Of a stretch of 10,133 nucleotides of DNA, positions 1 to 7,048 are shown in pieces. This DNA comes from Crocinitomicaceae bacterium. Its GTDB lineage: Bacteria; Bacteroidota; Bacteroidia; Flavobacteriales_D; Crocinitomicaceae. Where the stretch lies: the NCBI GenBank assembly GCA_011522905.1, contig WTIB01000053.1, positions 1 through 10,133 of the forward strand, read 5' to 3'. Below the pieces are notes generated by a model, which worked only from the letters and a program-made list of their open reading frames with translations, ran no database searches and was not told the origin of the DNA. Position 1 is the first letter of the stretch, and the number at the start of each line of letters is the position of its first letter. The translations under genes and the position numbers were made by a program.

Positions 1-2406
1 ATTATATACATAGTATATAAAAAAACGTTGAGGAATTATCTAGCCATAATATTTTTAATTGCATTTGGGAATGTTCATTCTCAATTGGTGACGGGAACGA
101 CAATGTCTCCCCTTGCACTTGTGCAGAACGTTTTATTGGGACCGGGAGTTACAGTTTCAAATATTTTATACAATGGTAGCCCAGCGGCCTTAGGTTCTTT
201 TCAAGCGACAAATACAGTTTTAGGCATTGATGAAGGAATTGTCCTCACCACAGGGACGGTCATCGATAATGGAGATGGCCCACAGGGGCCCAATAATCAG
301 GCTGGTGCAGGAATGGACAATAATATTGGTGGTTCTGCATTGCTCTCTAACCTTATCAGCGGTACCCAAACCTATAATGCGGGAATTTTGGAATTTGATT
401 TTATTCCTTATTCAGATACAGTTCGATTTAAATATGTTTTTGGGTCTGATGAATATCCTGAATTTGCCCCTCCCAATAGCTCAGGTTTTAATGATGTTTT
501 TGGATTTTTTATTTCTGGGCCGGGAATTAATGGTATTCAGAATATTGCCCAACTACCTAATGGAGGAGGTGTGGTTTCTATCAATAATGTGAATGCAATC
601 ACAAATGCGCAATACTACAATTACAATGGAGATGGTGGGACGCCCCCCTATGACTCAAACCCAATGTATATTCAATATGATGGTTTTACGGATGTACTTG
701 AAGCTGTTTCTCAGGTAGAGTGTGGACAAACCTATCATCTTGTTATAGCCATTGCTGATGTAGGAGATGGCCAATGGGATTCTGGGATTTTTCTTGAAGC
801 GAATAGTTTATCTTCTTTAACGCCAGTAGATATTTCATACGAACTCTCTAACCAGGTTTATTCTGAACCGAACTGGATGGCTGAAGGTTGTGTTACGGCA
901 ACAGTTACACTTGAGAGAGAAACGAATTTAAACAATTCGTTAACTATTCCTGTAAATGTTTCGGGCTCGGCAACAGATGTATTGGACTACAGTGGCATTC
1001 CCTCATCTGTTACTTTTAACCCTGGGGATTCTCAAGTTTCATTCACCATTAATGTTGTATTAGATGGTATTACGGAGGGTCAAGAGAATATCATTTTAGA
1101 CTTCCCCTTATCAGATCCTTGTGGGAATATTACACCAGTTTCAATAGAACTTTTTATACAAGACATAGAGGAAGTGTCAGTCGAAATAAACAATCCAGAG
1201 GTAGGGTGTCCTGGTGAAAACATCGTTTTAACAACTGAAGTTTCCGGAGGTGTCCCGCCTTATACTTTTCTATGGAATGACAATTCAACCCAAAATAGCA
1301 TAAGTATCTCTCCTACTGCAACAGGTGAATACTACGTTGAAGTGGTTGATGATTGTCTAAATCAATTTGCCTATGATACTGTGATTGTAACAGTTCCGGA
1401 ATATGAACCTATTACTCTTATTACATCACCCGACATTGTCGAAATATGTCCTAATGTGGGTCAATACATTGGTGTAATTGCTTCAGGAGGTACAGGCAAT
1501 TATGAATACACGTGGGAAGATGCTTCAAATCAGTTGATATCCACCCTAGATTCAGTTTTCATTTCACCTTTAACATCAACTTTTTTTATTGTGAATGTTA
1601 GTGACGAATGTGGAACCTTTGCAACCGATACAGTTCATTTCACTGTAAATAGCCCACCATTAGAGCTTACTGTTAGTCCGACCGTTTATTTATGTCCAGG
1701 AGATTCAACCTTGGTATCAGTATCTGCCTCAGGTGGTTTCGGATCTTATTACTACTATTGGCCCCATAGCGGAGACACAACGAATCAGGTTTGGGTAACG
1801 CCTTTTTCTACTTCGAATTACCAGGTCCAAGTATCCGATGATTGCCAAACCTTTAATGTATCTGGATCCATACAGGTTGTGGTGGTTAAACCAGATGCAA
1901 ATTTTACAATTATAAGTGATCCAGTTGTAGAGAACCTCCCTATATCATTTCAAAATCTAACTACCAATGGTTATGTATATGAATGGTATTTTGGAGACGG
2001 AGGATATTCGGAGGACGTACACCCAAGCCATGCCTATGATGAACCAGGGATTTATGAGGTTACATTGGTTGCTACAGACTCAAAAGGTTGTATAGATAGT
2101 ATTACCCTACCAATTCAAGTTTTCAAGGAGTTTTATATATATATACCAAATGCTTTTATACCTGATGGTGATCGATTTAACGAGGTTTTTTCGGGAAGCT
2201 TTATTGGTGTTAAAGAAATAAAGATTGAAATATATAATCGTTGGGGGCAAGAGGTGTTCAGTTCTACAGATATTAATTTTGAATGGGATGGAACATACAA
2301 AGGAAGAAGAGTTCAAAATGGGACATACGTTTGGAAATTGACTTACATTCCTGAAGACAGGGTTGATCGGGAACTCTATACAGGTCATGTTACAGTGCTC
2401 GACTAA
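1..2406 (+). CDS. Secreted multidomain surface protein: choice-anchor L, Calx-beta-like, Ig-like repeats, PKD, T9SS type B sorting domain (5' end uncertain)
   Basis: Probably an exported surface or adhesion protein delivered by the type IX secretion system. Numbering from the TTG at 28 (792 residues), I see: a signal peptide (1-19, cut before Q19 or so); a choice-anchor L domain (about 25-265, with GIDEGIVLTTG at 67-77 and GSDEYPEF at 139-146); a Calx-beta-like segment (about 268-382, with the FNPGDSQVSF signature); three similar Ig/SprB-like beta modules of 75-85 residues, each with one Cys near its start and one near its end (about 387-456, 463-540, 547-620); a PKD domain (about 622-698, YFGDGG at 654-659); and a gliding-motility-type C-terminal domain (702-792, NAFIPDGD, IYNRWGQEVF, NGTYVWKL). 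The frame is open back to base 1 and adds KKTL before the core of the signal peptide, so the real start may be upstream of TTG 28 or outside the window. The ligand is unknown. Domain assignments come from recognised motifs, not a search. Confidence 0.9.
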   Translation: MIYIVYKKTLRNYLAIIFLIAFGNVHSQLVTGTTMSPLALVQNVLLGPGVTVSNILYNGSPAALGSFQATNTVLGIDEGIVLTTGTVIDNGDGPQGPNNQAGAGMDNNIGGSALLSNLISGTQTYNAGILEFDFIPYSDTVRFKYVFGSDEYPEFAPPNSSGFNDVFGFFISGPGINGIQNIAQLPNGGGVVSINNVNAITNAQYYNYNGDGGTPPYDSNPMYIQYDGFTDVLEAVSQVECGQTYHLVIAIADVGDGQWDSGIFLEANSLSSLTPVDISYELSNQVYSEPNWMAEGCVTATVTLERETNLNNSLTIPVNVSGSATDVLDYSGIPSSVTFNPGDSQVSFTINVVLDGITEGQENIILDFPLSDPCGNITPVSIELFIQDIEEVSVEINNPEVGCPGENIVLTTEVSGGVPPYTFLWNDNSTQNSISISPTATGEYYVEVVDDCLNQFAYDTVIVTVPEYEPITLITSPDIVEICPNVGQYIGVIASGGTGNYEYTWEDASNQLISTLDSVFISPLTSTFFIVNVSDECGTFATDTVHFTVNSPPLELTVSPTVYLCPGDSTLVSVSASGGFGSYYYYWPHSGDTTNQVWVTPFSTSNYQVQVSDDCQTFNVSGSIQVVVVKPDANFTIISDPVVENLPISFQNLTTNGYVYEWYFGDGGYSEDVHPSHAYDEPGIYEVTLVATDSKGCIDSITLPIQVFKEFYIYIPNAFIPDGDRFNEVFSGSFIGVKEIKIEIYNRWGQEVFSSTDINFEWDGTYKGRRVQNGTYVWKLTYIPEDRVDRELYTGHVTVLD

Positions 2407-2409
2407 AGC

Positions 2410-3210
2410 TTAAATATATCCCAAATGATATAGAGCGAAGACATCCATGGTTATGGCAACACTGAAATGTAAAGCAATCCCAGTAACAATAGAATTTTTT
2501 CTCAAACTAAGATAACCCAAGATTAAACCGGCAAAAATAGCACCGATTGTTTCTAAAAAAGGTTTTTGGAAATGGATCATACAATAGGGTATAACCATCA
2601 CAAGTACAGAATAATCCCCGATTTCTTTCTTTAATCCATGAACCAAAAACCCCCGAAAGAAAAATTCAAGTGAAATAAACTGTAAAAAATAAAAGATTTC
2701 CCAAATCAATAAATTGGGGTATATGTGGTCTTCAGAAGATGGTCGGTAAAAGGGATATTTGACTAGAAATGATTCTTGTGTGGAAACCCAAAACACCAAT
2801 GGGAACATAAATCCAAAAAAAACAAAAAAGATTTTAAGGTCTTTTTTAAAGTTATCCGATAAACGCCAACCAAAATCAGATATCTTTTGGTTTAGGATTA
2901 GTTTAATGGAAAGAATGGGAATTATCAGATAAAAAAATACTCTGCAAATGGTCCAATAAATAAGATCGAATAATTGTTTATCCTGCACATCGTTTCTTAG
3001 TTCCGTCAGATACTCCCCAATAGACGTAAGATGAACCAATTCTAAAAATAAAATAAGTTCATTAAAACTCGTCAGGTATCGAATAAAAACCAAACAAAGA
3101 GCAGAAAGCGCAATAACAAATAGCGCTTTTTTACTGACCTTTACCTCTTTAGTTAATTCCGCTAGGATTTGTTGAAAGACTTTTACTTTTTTTCGAATCA
3201 AATTAATCAT
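2410..3210 (-). CDS. CPBP family intramembrane glutamic-type protease (CAAX-protease-like)
   Basis: Polytopic inner-membrane protein of 266 residues from the start chosen here. Hydrophobic segments near residues 29-43, 85-106, 125-143, 167-187, 200-212 and 217-235 suggest 6-8 transmembrane helices. Family motifs are present: LEFFFRGFL with E182 and R186 (motif 1, usually EExxxR; the first Glu is Leu here), PYCMIH with H213 (motif 2) and ALHFSVAITMD with H248 (motif 3). The family includes Rce1-like prenyl-protein proteases, bacteriocin-immunity proteins and many members without known substrate; the substrate here is unknown. A longer reading starts at 3234, but ATG 3210 gives an 8-nt ATGATTAA overlap with the upstream lipoprotein stop, the arrangement expected for translational coupling, and its product begins with a normal basic MINLIRKK. 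The two genes should be one transcript. The stop lies 3 nt from the stop of the convergent surface-protein gene. Confidence 0.88.
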   Translation of the reverse strand: MINLIRKKVKVFQQILAELTKEVKVSKKALFVIALSALCLVFIRYLTSFNELILFLELVHLTSIGEYLTELRNDVQDKQLFDLIYWTICRVFFYLIIPILSIKLILNQKISDFGWRLSDNFKKDLKIFFVFFGFMFPLVFWVSTQESFLVKYPFYRPSSEDHIYPNLLIWEIFYFLQFISLEFFFRGFLVHGLKKEIGDYSVLVMVIPYCMIHFQKPFLETIGAIFAGLILGYLSLRKNSIVTGIALHFSVAITMDVFALYHLGYI

Positions 3211-4177
3211 TCGAAATAATCTCATACAACTCATTGAGATTAGGTGAAATAATCACCTCAATTCTCCTGTTTTTTGCCTTTTCTGTTTCTGATACAGGAT
3301 AAAACTCTCCTCTACCGGCAGCCATCAATTGACTCGGGTTTACTTGTGAATTGGCTAATATAATTTCTACAACAGAGGTTGCTCTGAGCACTGAAAGCTC
3401 CCAGTTGTTCTTTGGTGAAGTGGATCTTGTAAGCTTATCAGAATCTGTATGACCTTCAACAATAATTTCTAAATCTTTTTCAGTTTCTAAGACCTGTCCA
3501 AGCTGAATAAGTGCATTTACCCCTTCTTGCTGCACAGTTGTACTTCCCGAGCTAAACAATAGCTTTTCTTCAAGACTTACATAGATTCGTCCATTTTTTT
3601 GCTCTACGGTCAGCCCCTGCCCCTCAAATCCTTTAAGTGCTTTTGCCACTCTTTCTTTTAGTAATCTGATTCCATCTTCTTTTTTCCTAAGCATTTCTTC
3701 AAGCTCGTTTACTCTTTTTTCTCTTTCGGAGAGGAGCTTTTCTTTTATTTTTAGCTCTTCTTCAAGCCCTAAAAGTGCATCTTCTTTTTCTTGTAATGAT
3801 AAATTTTTCACTTTCAGCTCTGCCTGTAGCTTGGCCGTTTCCTTTGCGCTTAAGTTCTTTAAATTATCAAAGGAGCTTTCGAGCTCTTCGGCTTGCCTCT
3901 TGACAATTTTATATTCTCTATTAAGAAGCCTTAATTTTTCCCCCAACTCGGAAGTATCTTTTCTGAGCTTAATCAAGTCTTTATTTGCCAAATCAAATTT
4001 CATTTCCAATTCTTTCGCAAGACTTTCATAATCAAGACTCATTTTTTTGTACTTAGCGAGCTCCTCTGTGCAAGTCTTCTCTCTTTCTAATAATTCATTG
4101 TATTTCTTTGACGGAACACATGAAGTGCTAACAATGATTGATACCAAACCAATGATTCCAAGCTTAATATATTTCAT
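3203..4177 (-). CDS. OmpA family lipoprotein with long coiled coil (peptidoglycan-binding C-terminal domain)
   Basis: Predicted outer-membrane lipoprotein of 324 residues. The N-terminus is a type II signal peptide ending in STSC, with C20 as the lipidation site; the -3 residue is Ser, looser than the classic lipobox but tolerated in Bacteroidota. Residues about 25-180 are highly charged and heptad-like (rich in K, E and L), a long coiled coil. Residues about 188-312 form an OmpA_C/MotB-type domain: LLFSSGS (206-212), EGHTDSD (241-247), NNWELSVLRA (257-266) and AKNRRIEV (301-308). The R of the last motif and the acidic residue of NWELS sit where OmpA domains bind diaminopimelate. It likely ties the outer membrane to peptidoglycan across the periplasm, with the coiled coil as spacer or interaction arm. 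It is the first gene of a two-gene unit with the CPBP protease. OmpA-like character is clear; the particular role is not. Confidence 0.92.
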   Translation of the reverse strand: MKYIKLGIIGLVSIIVSTSCVPSKKYNELLEREKTCTEELAKYKKMSLDYESLAKELEMKFDLANKDLIKLRKDTSELGEKLRLLNREYKIVKRQAEELESSFDNLKNLSAKETAKLQAELKVKNLSLQEKEDALLGLEEELKIKEKLLSEREKRVNELEEMLRKKEDGIRLLKERVAKALKGFEGQGLTVEQKNGRIYVSLEEKLLFSSGSTTVQQEGVNALIQLGQVLETEKDLEIIVEGHTDSDKLTRSTSPKNNWELSVLRATSVVEIILANSQVNPSQLMAAGRGEFYPVSETEKAKNRRIEVIISPNLNELYEIISND

Positions 4178-4248
4178 AACAATGTGGCTTTTAACAAATG
4201 TCGAATTTTATGTCTCCTTATTAGGTACTTAAAACAATATTTTTGAAC

Positions 4249-4292
4249 ATGGTATATTTCATAAACTAGCTAATTCTTGCTTTTAATACCAT
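4249..4292. repeat. 7-bp inverted repeat in the divergent lipoprotein/HEAT intergenic region
   Basis: ATGGTAT at 4249-4255 is exactly matched by ATACCAT at 4286-4292, with 30 nt between the arms. It lies in the 157-nt region (4178-4334) between two divergent genes, between their likely start points. It could be a paired operator or chance in AT-rich DNA. The rest of the region holds TAnnTTTG-like elements and nothing else I recognise. Confidence 0.3.
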
Positions 4293-4309
4293 TATTGTAG
4301 GGAGATTCA

Positions 4310-4317
4310 TAAATTTG
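4310..4317 (+). promoter_or_regulatory. Candidate Bacteroidota -7 element before the HEAT-like gene
   Basis: TAAATTTG matches the TAnnTTTG -7 consensus exactly and ends 17 nt before the ATG at 4335. No TTTG/TTG lies at the expected 19-21 nt upstream, so support is only half a promoter. Another exact match, TATTTTTG, lies at 4238-4245 on the same strand, also without a good -33 box. Confidence 0.4.
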
Positions 4318-4334
4318 CAAACTAATTATTTGAA

Positions 4335-4898
4335 ATGGCAGACAAAAAAATCAGCAAAAACCTGAAAAAAGCGATTATCGATGTTGGTTCGGGAGATCAA
4401 AAGAATATCGAAAAAGGATTAAAATTTATTTCTGAAAAAGGGTCACCAGAAATCATCAAAGATTTGGTTGAATTACTGATGAAATCAAAGGATGTTGTCT
4501 TGCGAAAAAAGATTGAAAATCTTTTATCGGACGTTCAAAAGGAGGAGGCTATTGAAATTATTATGGACCTTGTAAAAGACGACAAATATTCGACTGTTCG
4601 GACGAATATTTTGAACTCAATATGGAACAGTAAGCTTGATTATAGTAGATATATTGCCGATTTTGTGTTTCTAGCTATTGAGGGGGACTTAATGCAATCT
4701 GTTGAATGTTTGACGGCTATTGAAAATATGATGGGGCCTTTTGAAGAGCATCATTTATTAGAGGCTCAACTCTACTTAAAAGAATACCATTCTAATCGAA
4801 TTAATGAAAGCAAACAAAAGAATGAAATTATTTCTGATATCGCATTATTCATAAAGGATCAAAATGAAGGGGTTGATGCCGACTTGCTATTAGAGTAG
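4335..4898 (+). CDS. Small HEAT/ARM-repeat-like helical protein, function unknown
   Basis: I do not recognise this 187-residue protein as a named family. It has no signal peptide or membrane segment and should be cytoplasmic. It is charged and predicted almost wholly helical. Residues about 22-50, 52-82 and 84-118 look like successive helix pairs with HEAT-like spacing: the GDQKNIEKGLKFISEKG turn, then SPEIIKDLVELL, VVLRKKIENLLSD, EEAIEIIMDLVKDD and YSTVRTNILNSIW. Such repeats normally bind proteins or nucleic acids and have no catalytic role. The C-terminal 60 residues are acidic and amphipathic. It starts at a clear ATG 157 nt from the divergent lipoprotein gene and ends 40 nt before yicC, on the same strand, so it may be read with the yicC-gmk-nadD group, although a -7-like element lies in that gap. 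The HEAT call rests on pattern only; any helical solenoid would look similar. Confidence 0.8.
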   Translation: MADKKISKNLKKAIIDVGSGDQKNIEKGLKFISEKGSPEIIKDLVELLMKSKDVVLRKKIENLLSDVQKEEAIEIIMDLVKDDKYSTVRTNILNSIWNSKLDYSRYIADFVFLAIEGDLMQSVECLTAIENMMGPFEEHHLLEAQLYLKEYHSNRINESKQKNEIISDIALFIKDQNEGVDADLLLE

Positions 4899-4913
4899 CT
4901 TCAGCAATTTTCA

Positions 4914-4921
4914 TACTTTTG
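4914..4921 (+). promoter_or_regulatory. Candidate Bacteroidota -7 element before yicC
   Basis: TACTTTTG matches TAnnTTTG and ends 17 nt before the ATG at 4939, the same spacing as the element before the HEAT-like gene. It lies in the 40-nt gap between the two genes. No convincing -33 TTTG is placed correctly, so a separate start for the yicC group is possible but not shown. Confidence 0.35.
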
Positions 4922-4938
4922 TTAAAATTATTTAAGAC

Positions 4939-5805
4939 ATGCTGCAATCAATGACTGGTTTTGGAAAAAGCAATGCTCTTTTCGATTCTAGAAAGGTTTC
5001 CATAGAAATAAGAACCTTGAACAGTAAGGGGCTCGATCTGAATATGAAAGTCCCTCCTATTTATAAAGAAGCCGAACCTTTTTTGAGAAAATTAATTTCC
5101 AATAAACTGAATCGAGGGAAAATAGAATTTTCACTTTTCATTGAGAGTGAAAAAACAAGTGAATTAGGACTTGTCAATAAAGACTTGGCTACAGCATATT
5201 ATCATGAGATTAAATCACTCAATGAAACTTGGGGAGAGAAGCCCATTGATTATATGAATTTGGTATTGCGTCTGCCAGAAGTTTTAAACAATGAGATGAC
5301 GGAAATTCCGGAATCAGAAATTGAAGAATTGAAAGAATTGACCATTGAGGCATGTGATATGGTTGAGGCATTTAGAAAAAAGGAAGGCCTGGATTTGAAA
5401 AAAGAGTTTTGTGAGCGCGTTGGTGAAATCCGAAATCTATTGGAAGAAATTGTTCCATATGAAAAAGAGCGTATAGAAGCTACTAGAGAACGTCTTTTAA
5501 AAGGCTTAAATGAGTTCAATAGTGAAAAAGTCGATGCAAACAGATTTGAACAGGAATTGATTTTTTATATCGAGAAACTAGATATTGCTGAAGAAAAAAT
5601 GAGATTATCGAATCATTTGAGTTACTTCGAAGAAACATTGGAGCTTTCTAATTCGGGTAAAAAACTCGGCTTTATTGCTCAGGAGATGGGTCGTGAGATA
5701 AATACCATAGGCAGTAAATGCAATCATTCAGAAATGCAAAGAAGGGTTGTTCTTATGAAGGACAGCTTAGAAAAAATAAAAGAGCAGGTGTTAAATACCT
5801 TATAA
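4939..5805 (+). CDS. yicC: YicC/YloC family endoribonuclease
   Basis: Full-length YicC family protein (288 residues; the family is usually 285-295). The N-terminal YicC_N region opens with the diagnostic LQSMTGFGKS (2-11) and continues with SIEIRTLNSKGLDLNMKVP (21-39). The C-terminal DUF1732 region holds RFEQELIFYIEKLDIAEE (202-219), RLSNHLSYFEE (222-232) and the near-invariant GKKLGFIAQEMGREINTIGSK (240-260). YicC proteins have been described as metal-dependent oligomeric endoribonucleases acting on RNA, including small RNAs in E. coli; targets in Bacteroidota are not known to me. The ATG at 4939 places MTGFG at the usual distance from the N-terminus. The stop is followed after a single base by the gmk start, so the two are tightly coupled. 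The order yicC-gmk-nadD is familiar from Bacteroidota genomes. Confidence 0.96.
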   Translation: MLQSMTGFGKSNALFDSRKVSIEIRTLNSKGLDLNMKVPPIYKEAEPFLRKLISNKLNRGKIEFSLFIESEKTSELGLVNKDLATAYYHEIKSLNETWGEKPIDYMNLVLRLPEVLNNEMTEIPESEIEELKELTIEACDMVEAFRKKEGLDLKKEFCERVGEIRNLLEEIVPYEKERIEATRERLLKGLNEFNSEKVDANRFEQELIFYIEKLDIAEEKMRLSNHLSYFEETLELSNSGKKLGFIAQEMGREINTIGSKCNHSEMQRRVVLMKDSLEKIKEQVLNTL

Positions 5806-5806
5806 A

Positions 5807-6391
5807 TTGAATCAGGAATCAAATAATCAAGGAAGGGTAGTCATCTTTTCTGCACCATCTGGAGCGGGAAAGACCTCTATTGTACAATCTCTTCTTAAGC
5901 GAATTCCAAGCTTGGAATTCTCAATTTCCGCTTGTAGTAGAGCCCCAAGGAAAAATGAGAATCACGGTAAAGACTATTTTTTCATGAGTTCCGAGGAGTT
6001 TAAAGAAAACATTAAAAAGGAGTGTTTTCTAGAATGGGAAGAGGTCTATGAAAATCACTTTTACGGCACCTTGAAATCCGAATTAATTAGAATTTGGTCT
6101 AATTCCAAAGTCGTTATTTTTGATGTTGACGTAAAGGGCGGTATTAATATTAAAAAACAGCTTGGAGATGTTGCGCTCTCCATTTTTGTGATGCCCCCCA
6201 GTGTTTTGGAACTTGAGAAAAGGTTAAGGCATAGGCAAACAGATTCAGATGAAAAAATAAAGCAGAGAATTCAAAAGGCCGAAATTGAATTAAAAGACGC
6301 AAAGCACTTCGATGTTATTATTAATAATGACGTTTTGGAAAAGGCCATTGATGAGGCGGAATCCATTGTTCGTAAATTCATTGAAAAATGA
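5807..6391 (+). CDS. gmk: Guanylate kinase (TTG start)
   Basis: Cytosolic enzyme phosphorylating GMP to GDP with ATP, essential for guanine nucleotide supply. The 194 residues match the usual length of about 190-210. Visible motifs: P-loop APSGAGKTS (16-24, K22); GMP-binding SRAPR (44-48) followed by HGKDYFF; FLEWEEVYENHFYGT (74-88, Y86); Walker B-like VVIFDVDVKGG (102-112); lid RLRHRQTDSDEKI (139-151). The start is a TTG at 5807, 1 nt after the yicC stop. The frame closes at 5792-5794, and the next in-frame ATG is at residue 60, beyond the P-loop, so no ATG start can give a working enzyme. Initiation probably depends on ribosomes finishing yicC. The 3' end overlaps nadD by 4 nt (ATGA). It is a complete, apparently functional gene; only the start codon is unusual. 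Confidence 0.96.
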   Translation: MNQESNNQGRVVIFSAPSGAGKTSIVQSLLKRIPSLEFSISACSRAPRKNENHGKDYFFMSSEEFKENIKKECFLEWEEVYENHFYGTLKSELIRIWSNSKVVIFDVDVKGGINIKKQLGDVALSIFVMPPSVLELEKRLRHRQTDSDEKIKQRIQKAEIELKDAKHFDVIINNDVLEKAIDEAESIVRKFIEK

Positions 6392-7002
6392 ACGTTGGAT
6401 TATATTTTGGGACATTCAACCCGATTCATGTCGGCCATATGGTGATTGCCAGCTATATGTCAGAACACACAGGTCTTGATCAGGTATGGTTCGTAGTAAC
6501 TCCTCAAAACCCACTTAAAAACAAAAAATCATTATTGCAGGACAGTCACAGATTGGCTTTGGTGAGAGAAGCTGTGGATGAAAGCCCAAACTTAAAGGCT
6601 TCGGATATAGAATTTGGACTTAGCAAACCCAATTATACCACAAATACCTTGGCACATCTGATTGAAAAATACCCGAAGCATACCTTTTCGTTAATAATGG
6701 GGGAGGATAATTTGAGAAATTTTCATAAATGGCGTAATTATGAACACATATTGAAGGAACATCAAATTTTCGTATACCCTAGAGTGTTGACGCTTCAAGA
6801 ACAGTCGGAAGGAAATACAATGAACAATTCGCAAATTGAAAAGCTAAAAAAGGAAAAAAATGTTGTGTATTGCGAAGGGGCTCCAGTAATGAAAATTTCT
6901 GCAAGCTTTATCAGACAAGCTATTAAAGAAGGGAAAGATGTTCGTTTTCTATTAACGGAGCCAGTACACAAATATGTAGAAGAAATGCATTTCTACAAAT
7001 AA
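6388..7002 (+). CDS. nadD: Nicotinate-nucleotide adenylyltransferase
   Basis: Transfers AMP from ATP to nicotinate mononucleotide to form deamido-NAD, the step before NAD synthetase in NAD biosynthesis. The 204-residue protein is full length. The nucleotidyltransferase signature GTFNPIHVGH is at 8-17, with H14 and H17 as the ATP-binding HxGH pair. QNPLKNKK (40-47), YTTNTL (83-88), GEDNLRNFHKWRNY (105-118) and ISASFIR (170-176, the ISxTxIR motif with the Thr position replaced by Phe/Ser-type residues) follow in the usual order. The ATG shares ATGA with the gmk stop codon, so translation is coupled, and nadD closes the yicC-gmk-nadD unit. The stop is followed at once by a hairpin terminator. 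NadD, not NadR or CoaD, is favoured by the NPLK and GEDN motifs and overall length. Confidence 0.95.
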   Translation: MNVGLYFGTFNPIHVGHMVIASYMSEHTGLDQVWFVVTPQNPLKNKKSLLQDSHRLALVREAVDESPNLKASDIEFGLSKPNYTTNTLAHLIEKYPKHTFSLIMGEDNLRNFHKWRNYEHILKEHQIFVYPRVLTLQEQSEGNTMNNSQIEKLKKEKNVVYCEGAPVMKISASFIRQAIKEGKDVRFLLTEPVHKYVEEMHFYK

Positions 7003-7003
7003 A

Positions 7004-7029
7004 AAAAGGAGACAAAATTGCCTCCTTTT
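7004..7029. terminator. Bidirectional Rho-independent terminator between nadD and the convergent secreted-protein gene
   Basis: AAAAGGAG (7004-7011) pairs with CTCCTTTT (7022-7029); inside, C7013 pairs with G7020 next to one A/C mismatch, closing a 6-nt loop (7014-7019). Read on -, the stem is followed by a run of seven T, a good terminator for the gene ending at 7049. Read on +, the tail TTTTAATTA is shorter, so termination of nadD is probably weaker. Confidence 0.8.
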
Positions 7030-7048
7030 AATTAGGTATATTACCTTT

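Noticed and set aside
2107..2388. Antisense reading frame inside the type B protein gene
   Set aside because: It lies wholly opposite a well-supported sorting domain, has no recognisable motif and shows the composition expected of a shadow frame. The same applies to the antisense frames inside yicC, rsmA and the lipoprotein gene.
3211..3234. Longer start for the CPBP protease at 3234
   Set aside because: It would add eight residues, overlap the lipoprotein gene by 32 nt and gain no family similarity. ATG 3210 gives a short coupling overlap and a typical N-terminus.
4235..4245. TATTTTTG at 4238-4245 as main promoter of the HEAT-like gene
   Set aside because: It matches the -7 consensus, but there is no TTTG at the right distance upstream and it would give an 86-nt leader. 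The element at 4310 is closer to the spacing seen for other genes here.
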